Below are positions 1-7,388 of a DNA stretch of 10,669 nucleotides, piece by piece. The position numbers and the translations under genes were made by a program. This stretch comes from Octadecabacter sp. (GTDB lineage Bacteria; Pseudomonadota; Alphaproteobacteria; Rhodobacterales; Rhodobacteraceae). The notes under the pieces are model-generated. The model searched no databases, was not told the origin of the DNA, and saw nothing but the letters and a program-made list of their open reading frames with translations. The first letter of the stretch is position 1. The number at the start of each line of letters is the position of its first letter. The stretch spans positions 1-10,669 of the forward strand of contig DQCL01000210.1 in assembly GCA_003533975.1 (NCBI GenBank), written 5' to 3'.

Positions 1-309
1 GGTCGCAAGGCGGAAGCCCTTTTCAGGGTCAAACCGTTTCACGGCCTGCATCAAACCTACGTTTGCTTCGGAAATCACTTCGGCTTGGGGCAGCCCATAG
101 CCGCGGTAGCCCATCGCAATTTTGGCAGCCAGTCGCAGGTGCGACGTTACCATTTTATGCGCAGCATCGGTGTCCTCGTGGTCCACCCAGCGTTTGGCCA
201 GCATGTATTCTTCATCCGGTTCCAACATTGGGAACTTGCGGATATCCTGCATGTAGCGGTTCAGGCCTTGTTCCGGCGATGGAGCCGGTAAATTTGTATA
301 AGATGACAT
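1..309 (-). CDS. rpoH: RNA polymerase sigma-32 factor RpoH, N-terminal part (cut by window edge)
   Basis: Heat-shock sigma factor that directs RNA polymerase to chaperone and protease promoters. The 103 visible codons start at the ATG complementary to 307-309 and run off the left edge, so sigma regions 3 and 4 are not seen. The visible part contains the N-terminal segment with PMLEPDEEYMLAKRW (about residues 27-41) and then sigma-70 region 2: HLRLAAKIAMGYRGYGLP, EVISEANVGLMQAVKRF and the beginning of FDPEKGFRLAT. The closely spaced GYGLPQAEVISEAN block is typical of RpoH rather than RpoD. A strong ribosome binding site (GAGGGGG, 4-5 bases before ATG) supports the start. The gene lies downstream of rluD in the same direction. 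A sigma-32-like promoter in the intergenic region suggests autoregulation. Rhodobacterales often have two RpoH paralogues, and which one this is cannot be decided from the fragment. Confidence 0.95.
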   Translation of the reverse strand, partial: MSSYTNLPAPSPEQGLNRYMQDIRKFPMLEPDEEYMLAKRWVDHEDTDAAHKMVTSHLRLAAKIAMGYRGYGLPQAEVISEANVGLMQAVKRFDPEKGFRLAT

Positions 310-380
310 AGTTGTCCCCCTCATTTTATTCGCGTCCCATTATGGCAACGCGGCCGCATATGTTTACGGCCTTAACATTA

Positions 381-408
381 ATATGGTCACACTTTTGATC
401 AATTCAAG
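381..408 (-). promoter_or_regulatory. Candidate rpoH promoter with sigma-32-like elements
   Basis: On the minus strand, CTTGAAT (complement of 402-408) is followed after 13 bases by GACCATAT (complement of 381-388). This fits the sigma-32 consensus CTTGAAA-N11-14-CCCCATNT in 6 of 7 and 6 of 8 positions. The same DNA can also be read as a housekeeping promoter, TTGAAT-N17/18-TATTAA. The -10 lies about 70 bases upstream of the rpoH start. An 8-base palindrome TTGATCAA (395-402) sits in the spacer. The match is by eye. Autoregulated rpoH promoters are known in Caulobacter, which makes this plausible but unproven. Confidence 0.45.
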
Positions 409-541
409 ACTGATCGGTTCACTTTTCGTAAATTAGACTTAAGAAACAATGAACAGCTTACTAGGTGTGTTTCTGCGCGTTCACGCACATGGGACTATGT
501 GTTTCAGTCAGAAGCCCGCGCAAATTCGGTGAAACGACGCC

Positions 542-1579
542 CTAATAGTCTGTTTCCCCACCCAGTGCGGCCACCAAACCAACCATATCCGCTGGCATAG
601 GTGCCTCAAAACGCAGCATTTCTTTGCTCACGGGGTGTTCAAACCCCAAAGTCGCGGCATGCAACGCTTGGCGGGCGAAATCATGCGCGGCTTGCCGCCC
701 AGCATCGCCAACCGCTTTTTCAGACAACTTGCGGCGGCCACCATATGTCGGATCACCGATCAAACCGTGGCCTGCGTGGGTAAGGTGCACCCGAATTTGG
801 TGCGTGCGCCCTGTTTCCAACCAGCAATCCAGCAACGCGGCTACAGCGGGTTTACCCAAAGGTTCAACAATGCGTGCGCGCGTCACCGCGTGGCGGCCAT
901 TGTGCCAAACGACCTGTTGTTTCTGGCGGTCGTGCTTATGGCGGGCCAGCTGCGTTTGCAGCTTTAGGATATTGCCTGCCTCAAAGCTCGCGCCTTTTAT
1001 GCCACGTACGCGCGGGTCGTTGCTGTCTGGAACACCATAACAAATGGCGCGGTAGTGGCGTTCAACGGTGTGGGCCTCAAACTGTGCCGCAAGGCCATGA
1101 TGGGCGCGATCTGTCTTTGCGACCACCAACAGCCCACTGGTTTCTTTATCTATACGGTGCACGATTCCGGGGCGTTTTTCGCCCCCGACCCCACTTAGCG
1201 CTTCACCACAATGGTGCAGCAATGCATTAACCAAGGTGCCGCCGGGTGTGCCCGGTGCTGGATGTACAACCATGCCCGTTGGTTTGTTAATCACGATCAG
1301 ATCGTCGTCTTCAAACACCACGTCCAAGGGGATGTTTTCAGCGGCGACATGGTAGTCATCCGCGATCTCGACCTTGATTTCAACGGCGTCGCCCTCGGCG
1401 GGCTTTGCACGCGGGTCCGTCACCACAACGCCATTCACCTGCACGGCACCATCCGCCAACAACCGCGCAAGACGAGACCGGCTGAGCGCCGCATCAATCG
1501 GTACATTCAGCGCCAACGCCTTATCCATCCGCGCAGGCGGGTTTTCGGCAATGGTGAATTCAACGGTTGTCGCGGTCAT
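542..1579 (-). CDS. rluD: 23S rRNA pseudouridine synthase RluD
   Basis: Isomerises uridines to pseudouridine in helix 69 of 23S rRNA during ribosome assembly in the cytoplasm. From the chosen start the protein has 345 residues, usual for the family. An S4 RNA-binding domain covers about residues 17-65 (RMDKAL...LSRSRLARLLADGAVQVNG). The catalytic motif is HRIDKETSGL at 141-150 with the nucleophile Asp144. The later conserved block is LETGRTHQIRVHLTHAGH, followed by GDPTYGG. An in-frame ATG at 1705 would add 42 residues with no family resemblance. I prefer the ATG at 1577-1579 because it begins just before the S4 domain, has an AAGGA about 10 bases upstream, and has a good promoter candidate at 1607-1635 that lies inside the longer version. 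It is divergent from the transporter cassette and upstream of rpoH. RluA/RluC relatives share the fold, but length and context favour RluD. Confidence 0.93.
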   Translation of the reverse strand: MTATTVEFTIAENPPARMDKALALNVPIDAALSRSRLARLLADGAVQVNGVVVTDPRAKPAEGDAVEIKVEIADDYHVAAENIPLDVVFEDDDLIVINKPTGMVVHPAPGTPGGTLVNALLHHCGEALSGVGGEKRPGIVHRIDKETSGLLVVAKTDRAHHGLAAQFEAHTVERHYRAICYGVPDSNDPRVRGIKGASFEAGNILKLQTQLARHKHDRQKQQVVWHNGRHAVTRARIVEPLGKPAVAALLDCWLETGRTHQIRVHLTHAGHGLIGDPTYGGRRKLSEKAVGDAGRQAAHDFARQALHAATLGFEHPVSKEMLRFEAPMPADMVGLVAALGGETDY

Positions 1580-1606
1580 TGGGTGTGCGTCCTTATCCTT
1601 GGCCGC

Positions 1607-1635
1607 GTCATAGTCGCAGCCAGTACCCTTGTCAC
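1607..1635 (-). promoter_or_regulatory. Candidate rluD promoter
   Basis: On the minus strand GTGACA (complement of 1630-1635) and TATGAC (complement of 1607-1612) are separated by exactly 17 bases. They match the housekeeping consensus in 5 of 6 and 4 of 6 positions. Transcription would begin near 1600, about 20 bases before the ATG at 1579, leaving room for the AAGGA ribosome binding site. This supports the shorter rluD start. Confidence 0.4.
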
Positions 1636-1709
1636 GCCCCAGCAGCTTTACAATCGCTTGTATCCGGACTCGACAAACTTCCAAAAGGTGCGTTAGCGTA
1701 AACAACTAT

Positions 1710-1726
1710 CCCGATGGAACGTCGGG
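1710..1726 (+). promoter_or_regulatory. Small inverted repeat in the tctC leader
   Basis: CCCGA (1710-1714) and TCGGG (1722-1726) form a 5-bp stem, extendable by one T-G pair, about 45 bases upstream of the tctC ATG. It could be an RNA hairpin or half of an operator. I found no convincing -35/-10 pair for tctC between 1580 and 1768, although transcription must begin in this divergent region. No regulator gene of the transporter (TctD/TctE type or LysR type) lies in the window. Confidence 0.25.
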
Positions 1727-1768
1727 ACAAGACGGGGCATTCGCCCGCATAAGTTCTGGGAGGAACAC

Positions 1769-2734
1769 ATGAAATATTTTAACTTTAAGGCGCTGTCTGT
1801 CAGCGTTGCGCTGTCTGTCGGCGCAACTTCTGCAATGGCGGCTGAATGTATCGCCCCTGCAAACCCTGGTGGTGGCTGGGACTTCACATGCCGTCAGATC
1901 GGCAAAATCCTATTTGATATCGGTCAGGTCGATGCTCCTGTGCAGGTTACGAACCTTGCAGGCGCTGGTGGCGGCCTCGCATTTTCAACAGTTGTAAACG
2001 AGCGCAACGATGACGCTGATCTGATTGTTGCGGCATCATCTGCTACAACCACCCGTCTGGCACAAAACGCCTATGGCGGTGCGACGGCTGATCAGGTTCG
2101 TTTTGTTGGTGCAATCGGTGCTGACCCGGGTGTGATCGTTGTCGCAGCTGACAGCCCTTACCAGAGCCTAAACGAGCTGATCGACGCAATCATTGCTGAC
2201 CCAAGCTCCGTTGCTTTTGCGGGCGGCTCCGCCGTTGGTGGGTTTGATCACCTCAAGCCACTGCAAGTTCTGACCGCTGCTGGTTTCACGGACATCACAG
2301 CCGTGCGTTATATCGGTGTTGACGGTGGCGCAGATGCGATCACTCAGACCGTTGGTGGATTTACCCAAGCGATGACTGGTGACATGTCCGAAGTTGTTGG
2401 TTTCCTAGACTCCGGTGACATTCGCGTGTTGGCTGTTCTTACCGAAGCGCGCGTTCCGGGCTTTGAGGACATCCCAACAGCGATGGAACAGGGCTATGAC
2501 GTTGTTGCCGTGAACTGGCGTGGCCTCTACGTGCCAAAAGGCATCTCTGATGAGGACTTCAACCTCTGGGCAGAGCGTCTTCAGGCTGTTGCGGACTCCG
2601 CAGAATGGCAGCAAGCGATGACTGACAACGGCCTCGCGCCGTTCACCAAAGTCGGTGATGATTTCCAAAGCTGGATCGACAGTGTTGTCGCGTCCACTGA
2701 GGAACTGTCCCGCGAAATCGGCGTAATCCAGTAA
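1769..2734 (+). CDS. tctC: Tripartite tricarboxylate transporter substrate-binding protein (TctC/Bug family)
   Basis: Periplasmic protein that captures an organic acid and delivers it to the TctAB membrane complex. The 321-residue product has a clear Sec signal peptide: a basic start (MKYFNFK), a hydrophobic core (about residues 8-21) and an AMA cleavage site after Ala24. The mature protein shows Bug-family marks: PGGGWD (33-38), AGAGGG (65-70), VPGFEDIPTAMEQGYDV (from 229) and RGLYVPKGI (251-259). The ATG follows a strong GGGAGGA ribosome binding site. Codon use leans to CGT and GGT more than in the genes behind it, as expected for an abundant binding protein. The next gene starts one base after its stop, so this is the first gene of the cassette. 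The substrate cannot be read from sequence; known family ligands include citrate, other carboxylates and aromatic acids. Confidence 0.93.
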   Translation: MKYFNFKALSVSVALSVGATSAMAAECIAPANPGGGWDFTCRQIGKILFDIGQVDAPVQVTNLAGAGGGLAFSTVVNERNDDADLIVAASSATTTRLAQNAYGGATADQVRFVGAIGADPGVIVVAADSPYQSLNELIDAIIADPSSVAFAGGSAVGGFDHLKPLQVLTAAGFTDITAVRYIGVDGGADAITQTVGGFTQAMTGDMSEVVGFLDSGDIRVLAVLTEARVPGFEDIPTAMEQGYDVVAVNWRGLYVPKGISDEDFNLWAERLQAVADSAEWQQAMTDNGLAPFTKVGDDFQSWIDSVVASTEELSREIGVIQ

Positions 2735-2735
2735 T

Positions 2736-3179
2736 ATGGGTCGCCTGTCAGACCGCATATTTGGTCTGGCCATGATCTGTGTGGCGCTCGTGTATATCGC
2801 GAGCGCCATGCAAGTTCAGGTCAGTTTCTTGTCAGATCCCGTTGGATCAAAGGCATTCCCCATCGGTGTTGCATCCGTTGCAATCATTTGTTGCGTGGTG
2901 ATGATCCTGCGACCTGACGAGGAACCCGACTGGCCTGTGATGTGGACGGTTGTGTCCATTATTATCTCTGTTTTTCTGCTCGTGGGGTATTCCTACGCAT
3001 TGAAACCTTTGGGTTTTCTCATCCCGACAGCGATCGTGTCCGGTGCACTTAGCTATCAGATCAACCCCAAACCGATACGGGCAGTGTTGACGGGCCTTGG
3101 CCTGTCTATCGGGCTGTTCGTGCTGTTTCGCTATGTTCTTGATCTTGGCCTCGTGCCGTTCGGAAAAGGCTGGTTCTAA
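2736..3179 (+). CDS. tctB: Tripartite tricarboxylate transporter small membrane subunit (TctB)
   Basis: Small inner-membrane subunit that pairs with TctA for ion-driven uptake. The 147 residues contain about four membrane segments (approximately 9-27, 40-58, 68-88 and 92-137, the last a pair or one long hairpin), normal for the TctB/DUF1468 family. The family motif around DPVGSKAFP (34-42) is visible after the first helix. The C-terminus LGLVPFGKGWF resembles the usual L-P-x-G ending. The ATG comes one base after the tctC stop with no clear ribosome binding site, which suggests translational coupling. Its TAA overlaps the tctA ATG by one base. TctB is poorly conserved, so the call rests on topology, motif and position between tctC and tctA. 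Confidence 0.9.
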   Translation: MGRLSDRIFGLAMICVALVYIASAMQVQVSFLSDPVGSKAFPIGVASVAIICCVVMILRPDEEPDWPVMWTVVSIIISVFLLVGYSYALKPLGFLIPTAIVSGALSYQINPKPIRAVLTGLGLSIGLFVLFRYVLDLGLVPFGKGWF

Positions 3180-4711
3180 TGGAAATTCTAGACAACCTCG
3201 CGCTGGGTTTTTCTATCGCACTGTCGCCGTGGACGCTGATGCTGGCTGTCTTGGGCTGTTTCATTGGAACGATCGTTGGCGCCCTGCCCGGTCTTGGGCC
3301 ATCCAACGGTGTCGCAATTATGATTCCGATCACCTTTTCTATGGGGCTTGATGCGGTGTCCGCCCTCGTCCTGCTAACCTCGATCTATTACGGCGCGATG
3401 TATGGCGGGCGCATCTCTTCAATCTTGCTGAACATCCCGGGGGATGAACCCGCTCTCATGACAACGCTTGATGGATATCCGATGGCCAAGAATGGTCGTG
3501 CGGGTGATGCGTTGGTCATTTCTGGCGTCGCGTCTTTTGTCGGTGCATTACTGGCAACCATTGGCCTGATGCTTTTGGCACCGCTGCTGTCGCGTGTGGC
3601 CTATCAATTCGGCCCGGGCGAGTATTTCGCCCTCTACCTGCTGGCCTTTGCAACATTGGGTGGGATTTCATCAAACAATCAGGCCAAGGCCGCACTGGCG
3701 TCCTGTATCGGCCTGATGATCGCGATGATCGGGCTGGACCCGAACTCCGGCCTGCCGCGCCTGACAGGGGGCAATCTGCATCTTTATGATGGGATCGACT
3801 TCCTTGTCGCCATCGTCGGCCTTTTCGCAGTGTCCGAAATTTTCTTCTTTATCGAAAGTCACGGAAAATCCTCTGCGGCGGGCGTTAAGATCGACAAGGT
3901 GCGCGTTCCTTGGCGGGACATCTGGTCCACCAGATGGACGATGCTCCGCTCATCCTTTCTTGGCTTCTTTGCGGGCGTCTTGCCCGGTGCGGGCGCATCC
4001 TTGGGCAGCTTCATGACCTATATGATGGAAAAATCCATCGCAGGTGACAAAGGCGGTTTTGGCACGGGCGTGCCCAAAGGCGTCGCCGCACCCGAGGCCG
4101 GCAACAACGCCGCGGCTGGCGGCGCACTGGTTCCGATGCTCACGTTAGGCGTGCCCGGGTCTGGTACAACGGCCGTTTTGCTGGCTGTTCTGGTCACCCT
4201 CAACATCACACCGGGGCCGACATTGTTCACGGACCGCCCCGACGTGGTCTGGGGCCTGATCGCAGCACTTCTGATCGCGAACTTCGTACTGCTGATCATG
4301 AACGTGCCGATGGTCAAAGTCTTCGTCAAAGTCCTGCAAGTACCGCCAGCAATTCTGCTCCCCGGCGTTACGATGATCAGCTTCGTGGGCATCTATTCCC
4401 TGACCGGCAGCTATTTCGACCTGTTGTTGGTCGTGGGCTTTGGTGTATTGGGCTATCTTTTGCGAAAGCTGGATATTCCGACGGTTCCGGTGATCCTTGG
4501 TATTTTGCTGGGCCACCAGATGGAAAAACAACTGCGCGATGCGATGGTGCTGTCAGATGGCAGCGCGTGGGGGCTGATCTACACGCGCCCGACGCAGCCC
4601 GAAGACATCTCCTATATCGCGACAGGCCTCTTGATTGCCGCCGTCCTAGGGTTCTTTGCGCCGATATTACTGCGCCGTTTCATCACAAAACCGCAGCGCG
4701 TCAGTGACTAA
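3179..4711 (+). CDS. tctA: Tripartite tricarboxylate transporter large membrane subunit (TctA)
   Basis: Main permease subunit, which moves the substrate across the inner membrane, probably with sodium or protons. The product has 510 residues, the standard length, with about 10-12 hydrophobic segments. Both halves carry the glycine/proline signature of the family's inverted repeat: GALPGLGPSNG (34-44) and AGVLPGAGASLG (265-276). The second is followed by the highly conserved stretch around APEAGNNAAAGGALVPMLTLG (304-324) and GVPGSGTTA (324-332). The ATG overlaps the tctB stop by one base, with AAAAGG about 9 bases upstream. The end overlaps the next gene by 8 bases. All key motifs are intact, so the transporter appears functional. 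Confidence 0.95.
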   Translation: MEILDNLALGFSIALSPWTLMLAVLGCFIGTIVGALPGLGPSNGVAIMIPITFSMGLDAVSALVLLTSIYYGAMYGGRISSILLNIPGDEPALMTTLDGYPMAKNGRAGDALVISGVASFVGALLATIGLMLLAPLLSRVAYQFGPGEYFALYLLAFATLGGISSNNQAKAALASCIGLMIAMIGLDPNSGLPRLTGGNLHLYDGIDFLVAIVGLFAVSEIFFFIESHGKSSAAGVKIDKVRVPWRDIWSTRWTMLRSSFLGFFAGVLPGAGASLGSFMTYMMEKSIAGDKGGFGTGVPKGVAAPEAGNNAAAGGALVPMLTLGVPGSGTTAVLLAVLVTLNITPGPTLFTDRPDVVWGLIAALLIANFVLLIMNVPMVKVFVKVLQVPPAILLPGVTMISFVGIYSLTGSYFDLLLVVGFGVLGYLLRKLDIPTVPVILGILLGHQMEKQLRDAMVLSDGSAWGLIYTRPTQPEDISYIATGLLIAAVLGFFAPILLRRFITKPQRVSD

Positions 4712-6044
4712 GGTCCTCATCCCGTCCGGCGCGTTGGGTCTTGGCTATGACAAAGCCGCGCTTGCGCGTGGCATTGCGTTGGGGCCTGACCTGATTGCGA
4801 TTGACGGCGGATCCACCGACTCTGGCCCGTCCTACCTTGGGCGGGGCGTGTCCAAATACGCGCGCGAAAGCACCAAGGCCGAATGGCAGAACCTGATTGA
4901 GGCCCGCATCGCCGCGAACTGCCCTTTGGTAATCGGCACGGCTGGCACGTGCGGCACCGACAGTACCGTTGATTGGCTGTACGAAATTACGCTCGAAATC
5001 CTGTCTGACCTTGGCGCATCCGCCAAAATCGCGCGGCTTTATAGCGAACAAGACCCAAGCCAGATTGCACGCACCACGCTTACGCCACTGTCCGCCGCGC
5101 CAAATGTTGACGCGCAAACAGTTGAAAGGTGCACCCATATCGTGGCGCTTGCCGGGGCTGAACAGATCAATGCGGCGCTGAACACGGGTGCGGACATCAT
5201 CATCGCAGGCCGCACCACCGACACCGCGATAATTGCGGCCCTGCCCCTCGCGAACGGGGATCATGCGGGTGGCGCATGGCATGGTGCAAAGATCGGCGAA
5301 TGTGGCGCACTTTGTACGACGGCGCCGCAGTCCGGCACCATCATGGTCGAGTTTGACGCCACGGGGTTCAACATTACCCCAATGGGCGACGACGCGACGG
5401 CGACACCGCACACCGTGTCGGCCCATATGCTTTATGAAAACTCCGACCCGTTCATCCTATATGAACCGGGCGGGCATTTGGACGTTACGGCCACGCGCTA
5501 CACGGATGTCGACGGCTGCACAGTGCGCGCCGAAGGGTCGGTTTGGGTGCCATCTGACACCTATACGGTCAAGCTCGAAGGGGCGCGGATCACGGGCTAT
5601 CAGACCATCGCAATGGCGCTCCTGCGCGATGCGCATTACGTGGCAAACGCACAAGACTGGTGCGATGACATCATCAAACATCACGCGGCAAAAGCGGCGG
5701 ATCGCATGGGCCTCGACCCAAACACTTGGCACGCTGAATTGCGTGTTATCGGCCAGAATGCCGTGCTTGGTGATCTTGAAAACAAACCACCCACAGCGAC
5801 CGAGCTTGGCGTCCTGGCGATCATCACAGCCCCCGATCAACAGACCGCCAGCACCTTGGCCAAGCTGATGAACCCCTACCTTTTACACCACCAACTCACG
5901 CGCGGTGAAGAAATGCCGACCTTCGCCTTCCCGTTCTCCCCCGCTGAAATTGACCGCGGCGCGGCCTATGAATTTGTGTTGCACCATGTGATGGAACTGG
6001 CCGATCCAATGGATGCCTTCCGGCTGGAGGTCACAGATGTCTAA
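4704..6044 (+). CDS. AtuA-family protein (DUF1446), large partner of a two-protein unit
   Basis: Member of the AtuA/DUF1446 family, named after a gene of acyclic terpene (citronellol/geraniol) catabolism in Pseudomonas; the biochemical reaction is not established. I chose the GTG at 4704 (446 residues, MTKVLIPSGALGLGYD) because the family begins with this glycine-rich strand. A TTG at 4656 would add 16 unrelated residues inside tctA. Visible blocks are IDGGSTDSGPSYLG (33-46), GTAGTCGTDST (78-88), ADIIIAGRTTDTA (163-175) and YENSDPFILYEPGG (244-257), all glycine/aspartate-rich loops that could bind a phosphate or nucleotide group (inference). No signal peptide or membrane segment is seen, so it is cytoplasmic. 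It overlaps tctA by 8 bases and the DUF4387 gene by 8 bases, indicating coupled translation. Context suggests it acts on the compound imported by TctABC. Confidence 0.9.
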   Translation: MTKVLIPSGALGLGYDKAALARGIALGPDLIAIDGGSTDSGPSYLGRGVSKYARESTKAEWQNLIEARIAANCPLVIGTAGTCGTDSTVDWLYEITLEILSDLGASAKIARLYSEQDPSQIARTTLTPLSAAPNVDAQTVERCTHIVALAGAEQINAALNTGADIIIAGRTTDTAIIAALPLANGDHAGGAWHGAKIGECGALCTTAPQSGTIMVEFDATGFNITPMGDDATATPHTVSAHMLYENSDPFILYEPGGHLDVTATRYTDVDGCTVRAEGSVWVPSDTYTVKLEGARITGYQTIAMALLRDAHYVANAQDWCDDIIKHHAAKAADRMGLDPNTWHAELRVIGQNAVLGDLENKPPTATELGVLAIITAPDQQTASTLAKLMNPYLLHHQLTRGEEMPTFAFPFSPAEIDRGAAYEFVLHHVMELADPMDAFRLEVTDV

Positions 6045-6339
6045 CCTGTCCCAAATCGTGCAAAAAGTGCGGTCCAAAAACGCGGGACCATTCTGGTTAA
6101 CCATAGATATTTTCTGTGGCACCCCAGAGGCTTATGCACAGATCGTTGACGGGCTGAGTACCCAACGCGTCGCCGCGCTTTTCAAGACCAACGCGGACGA
6201 CCTCAAACGTTTTGACATCGCGGATTTGAATGTTGTGAAGTTTTCACTTCCGCGCCCGACGATCCAAGGCGCGCGGGATGATCGGGACATGCACGGCGCA
6301 GGCTGGGCACCCCTCGTGGCCGAGCTTGAGATCAATTAA
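6037..6339 (+). CDS. DUF4387 family protein, small partner of the AtuA-like protein
   Basis: Small cytoplasmic protein of 100 residues with unknown function. Family features visible are the N-terminal SKNAGPFWLTIDIFC (residues 17-31), followed by an aspartate-rich middle (FKTNADDLKRFDIADLNVVKFSLPRP) and RDMHGAGWAPLVAELEI at the end. I chose the ATG at 6037 because GGAGG ends 6 bases upstream and the family start fits; an ATG at 6013 would add 8 unrelated residues. It overlaps the AtuA-like gene by 8 bases. From family knowledge, DUF4387 occurs next to or fused to DUF1446, so the two probably form one complex or act in one reaction. Its TAA overlaps the stop codon of the convergent membrane-protein gene within the sequence TTAA. 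This is the last gene of the five-gene cassette. Confidence 0.88.
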   Translation: MSNLSQIVQKVRSKNAGPFWLTIDIFCGTPEAYAQIVDGLSTQRVAALFKTNADDLKRFDIADLNVVKFSLPRPTIQGARDDRDMHGAGWAPLVAELEIN

Positions 6340-7361
6340 CCAAACCACCGGTTCATCAGCGGCGCACCCGTGATGACAAAAACAATCCGCACCAGATGAT
6401 GCGCCACAACAACGGCTGCATCCGCACCTGCGACCAACGCAACAATCGCCATTTCCGCCTGCCCCCCTGGGGAAAACGCGAGGACGGCTTCGGTAAAGGG
6501 CAACCAGCCGAGCTGGACGATGAAATAGGCAAACAAGGCCGAAACACCGAGGCTAAGCACCGTAAAAACCACACCTGCCGTCACATCTACACGCAACTCG
6601 CGCCAAGAGATGCCCGCGTATTTCACCCCGACCGTAAAGCCGATAAAAAACTGCGCCGCTTGGATTGCTTCAGCCGGCGGGCGATGATGAATGACATCCA
6701 TCAACGACAAAGCCGCCGTTAAAAAGAGCGGCCCTAAAAGGGACGCTCCAAACAATCCGACGAACGAAGCAATACGCCACCCTGCCATGCCCGCAACAGC
6801 CAGCAAAACCAATTCCTGCCACGGCAGGGCTGTAAATGGATCGCCGACAGGTTGGTTCATGTCCACGCCGTACAAATAGGCAAACGCGAACGGCAATACG
6901 GTCACCACAATCAACACCCGCGTTGCGTGGATCAACGACAGCGCGCGTACATCACCACCCGCTTCTTCGCCAAACAACAACATGTCCTGCAAACCACCTG
7001 GCATCGCCGCATAAAACGCTGTCGGATGATCAAAGCCAAAGCCTTTTCGAAACAGCGGATACCCAACCGCCCCCACACAGATGACCAAAGGTGGCACCAA
7101 CGCAAGCGTCCAAATCAATGTGCCCATCTGTGAAAACAAAGCAGGCGTAATTGTCGCGCCGACGGCAACACCCAGAATCGTGCGCATGACTTGGCTGGTA
7201 CGTGGCGCACCTTGCAACCGCACGCCGAACAATGCGGCGATAAGGCAGCCCAACAATGGCCCTAAAAGCCAAGGCAACGGCAAAGACAGCGCTATAAACA
7301 CCGCCACACCGAAACCGGATATCAAAAGGGTAATCACCAATGCCATATGCTTTGGTCGCAT
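6336..7361 (-). CDS. AbrB-family integral membrane protein (COG3180 type)
   Basis: Polytopic inner-membrane protein of 341 residues with about 9-10 hydrophobic helices and two homologous halves. The repeat is visible as MPGGLQDMLLFGEEAGGDVR...HATRVL in the first half and SPGGQAEMAIVALVAGADAA...HHLVRIVF in the second: the same pattern of PGG, x-E/D-M, then H and R. Databases often label the family as AbrB transcriptional regulator or ammonia monooxygenase. Neither fits, since there is no DNA-binding domain and no copper-enzyme subunit. Its role is unknown, and a transporter-like function is inferred from topology. I chose the ATG at 7361; the ATG at 7433 lies inside the tRNA gene, and the ATG at 7346 is an alternative. 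No convincing ribosome binding site is seen. The gene starts 27 bases after a tRNA-His and converges on the transporter cassette; such proteins are often near TctABC systems. Confidence 0.85.
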   Translation of the reverse strand: MRPKHMALVITLLISGFGVAVFIALSLPLPWLLGPLLGCLIAALFGVRLQGAPRTSQVMRTILGVAVGATITPALFSQMGTLIWTLALVPPLVICVGAVGYPLFRKGFGFDHPTAFYAAMPGGLQDMLLFGEEAGGDVRALSLIHATRVLIVVTVLPFAFAYLYGVDMNQPVGDPFTALPWQELVLLAVAGMAGWRIASFVGLFGASLLGPLFLTAALSLMDVIHHRPPAEAIQAAQFFIGFTVGVKYAGISWRELRVDVTAGVVFTVLSLGVSALFAYFIVQLGWLPFTEAVLAFSPGGQAEMAIVALVAGADAAVVVAHHLVRIVFVITGAPLMNRWFG

Positions 7362-7388
7362 GCTCAGGCATCTATTGAAAGGGGGGGG

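Noticed and set aside
395..415. Inverted GATCA/TGATC repeat near rpoH as an operator
   Set aside because: Only 5 bp per arm with a 9-base spacer, within AT-rich promoter DNA; chance occurrence is likely.
1211..1696. A 161-residue plus-strand open frame opposite rluD
   Set aside because: It is antisense to a well-supported gene, has histidine/arginine-rich shadow composition and no domain.
1580..1705. A 42-residue N-terminal extension of rluD starting at the ATG complementary to 1703-1705
   Set aside because: The added residues have no family resemblance, and the region holds a good promoter candidate and the ribosome binding site for the shorter start.
4701..5426. A 241-residue open frame on the minus strand
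   Set aside because: It lies opposite the AtuA-like gene, is arginine- and glycine-rich in the way of shadow frames, and has no recognisable domain.
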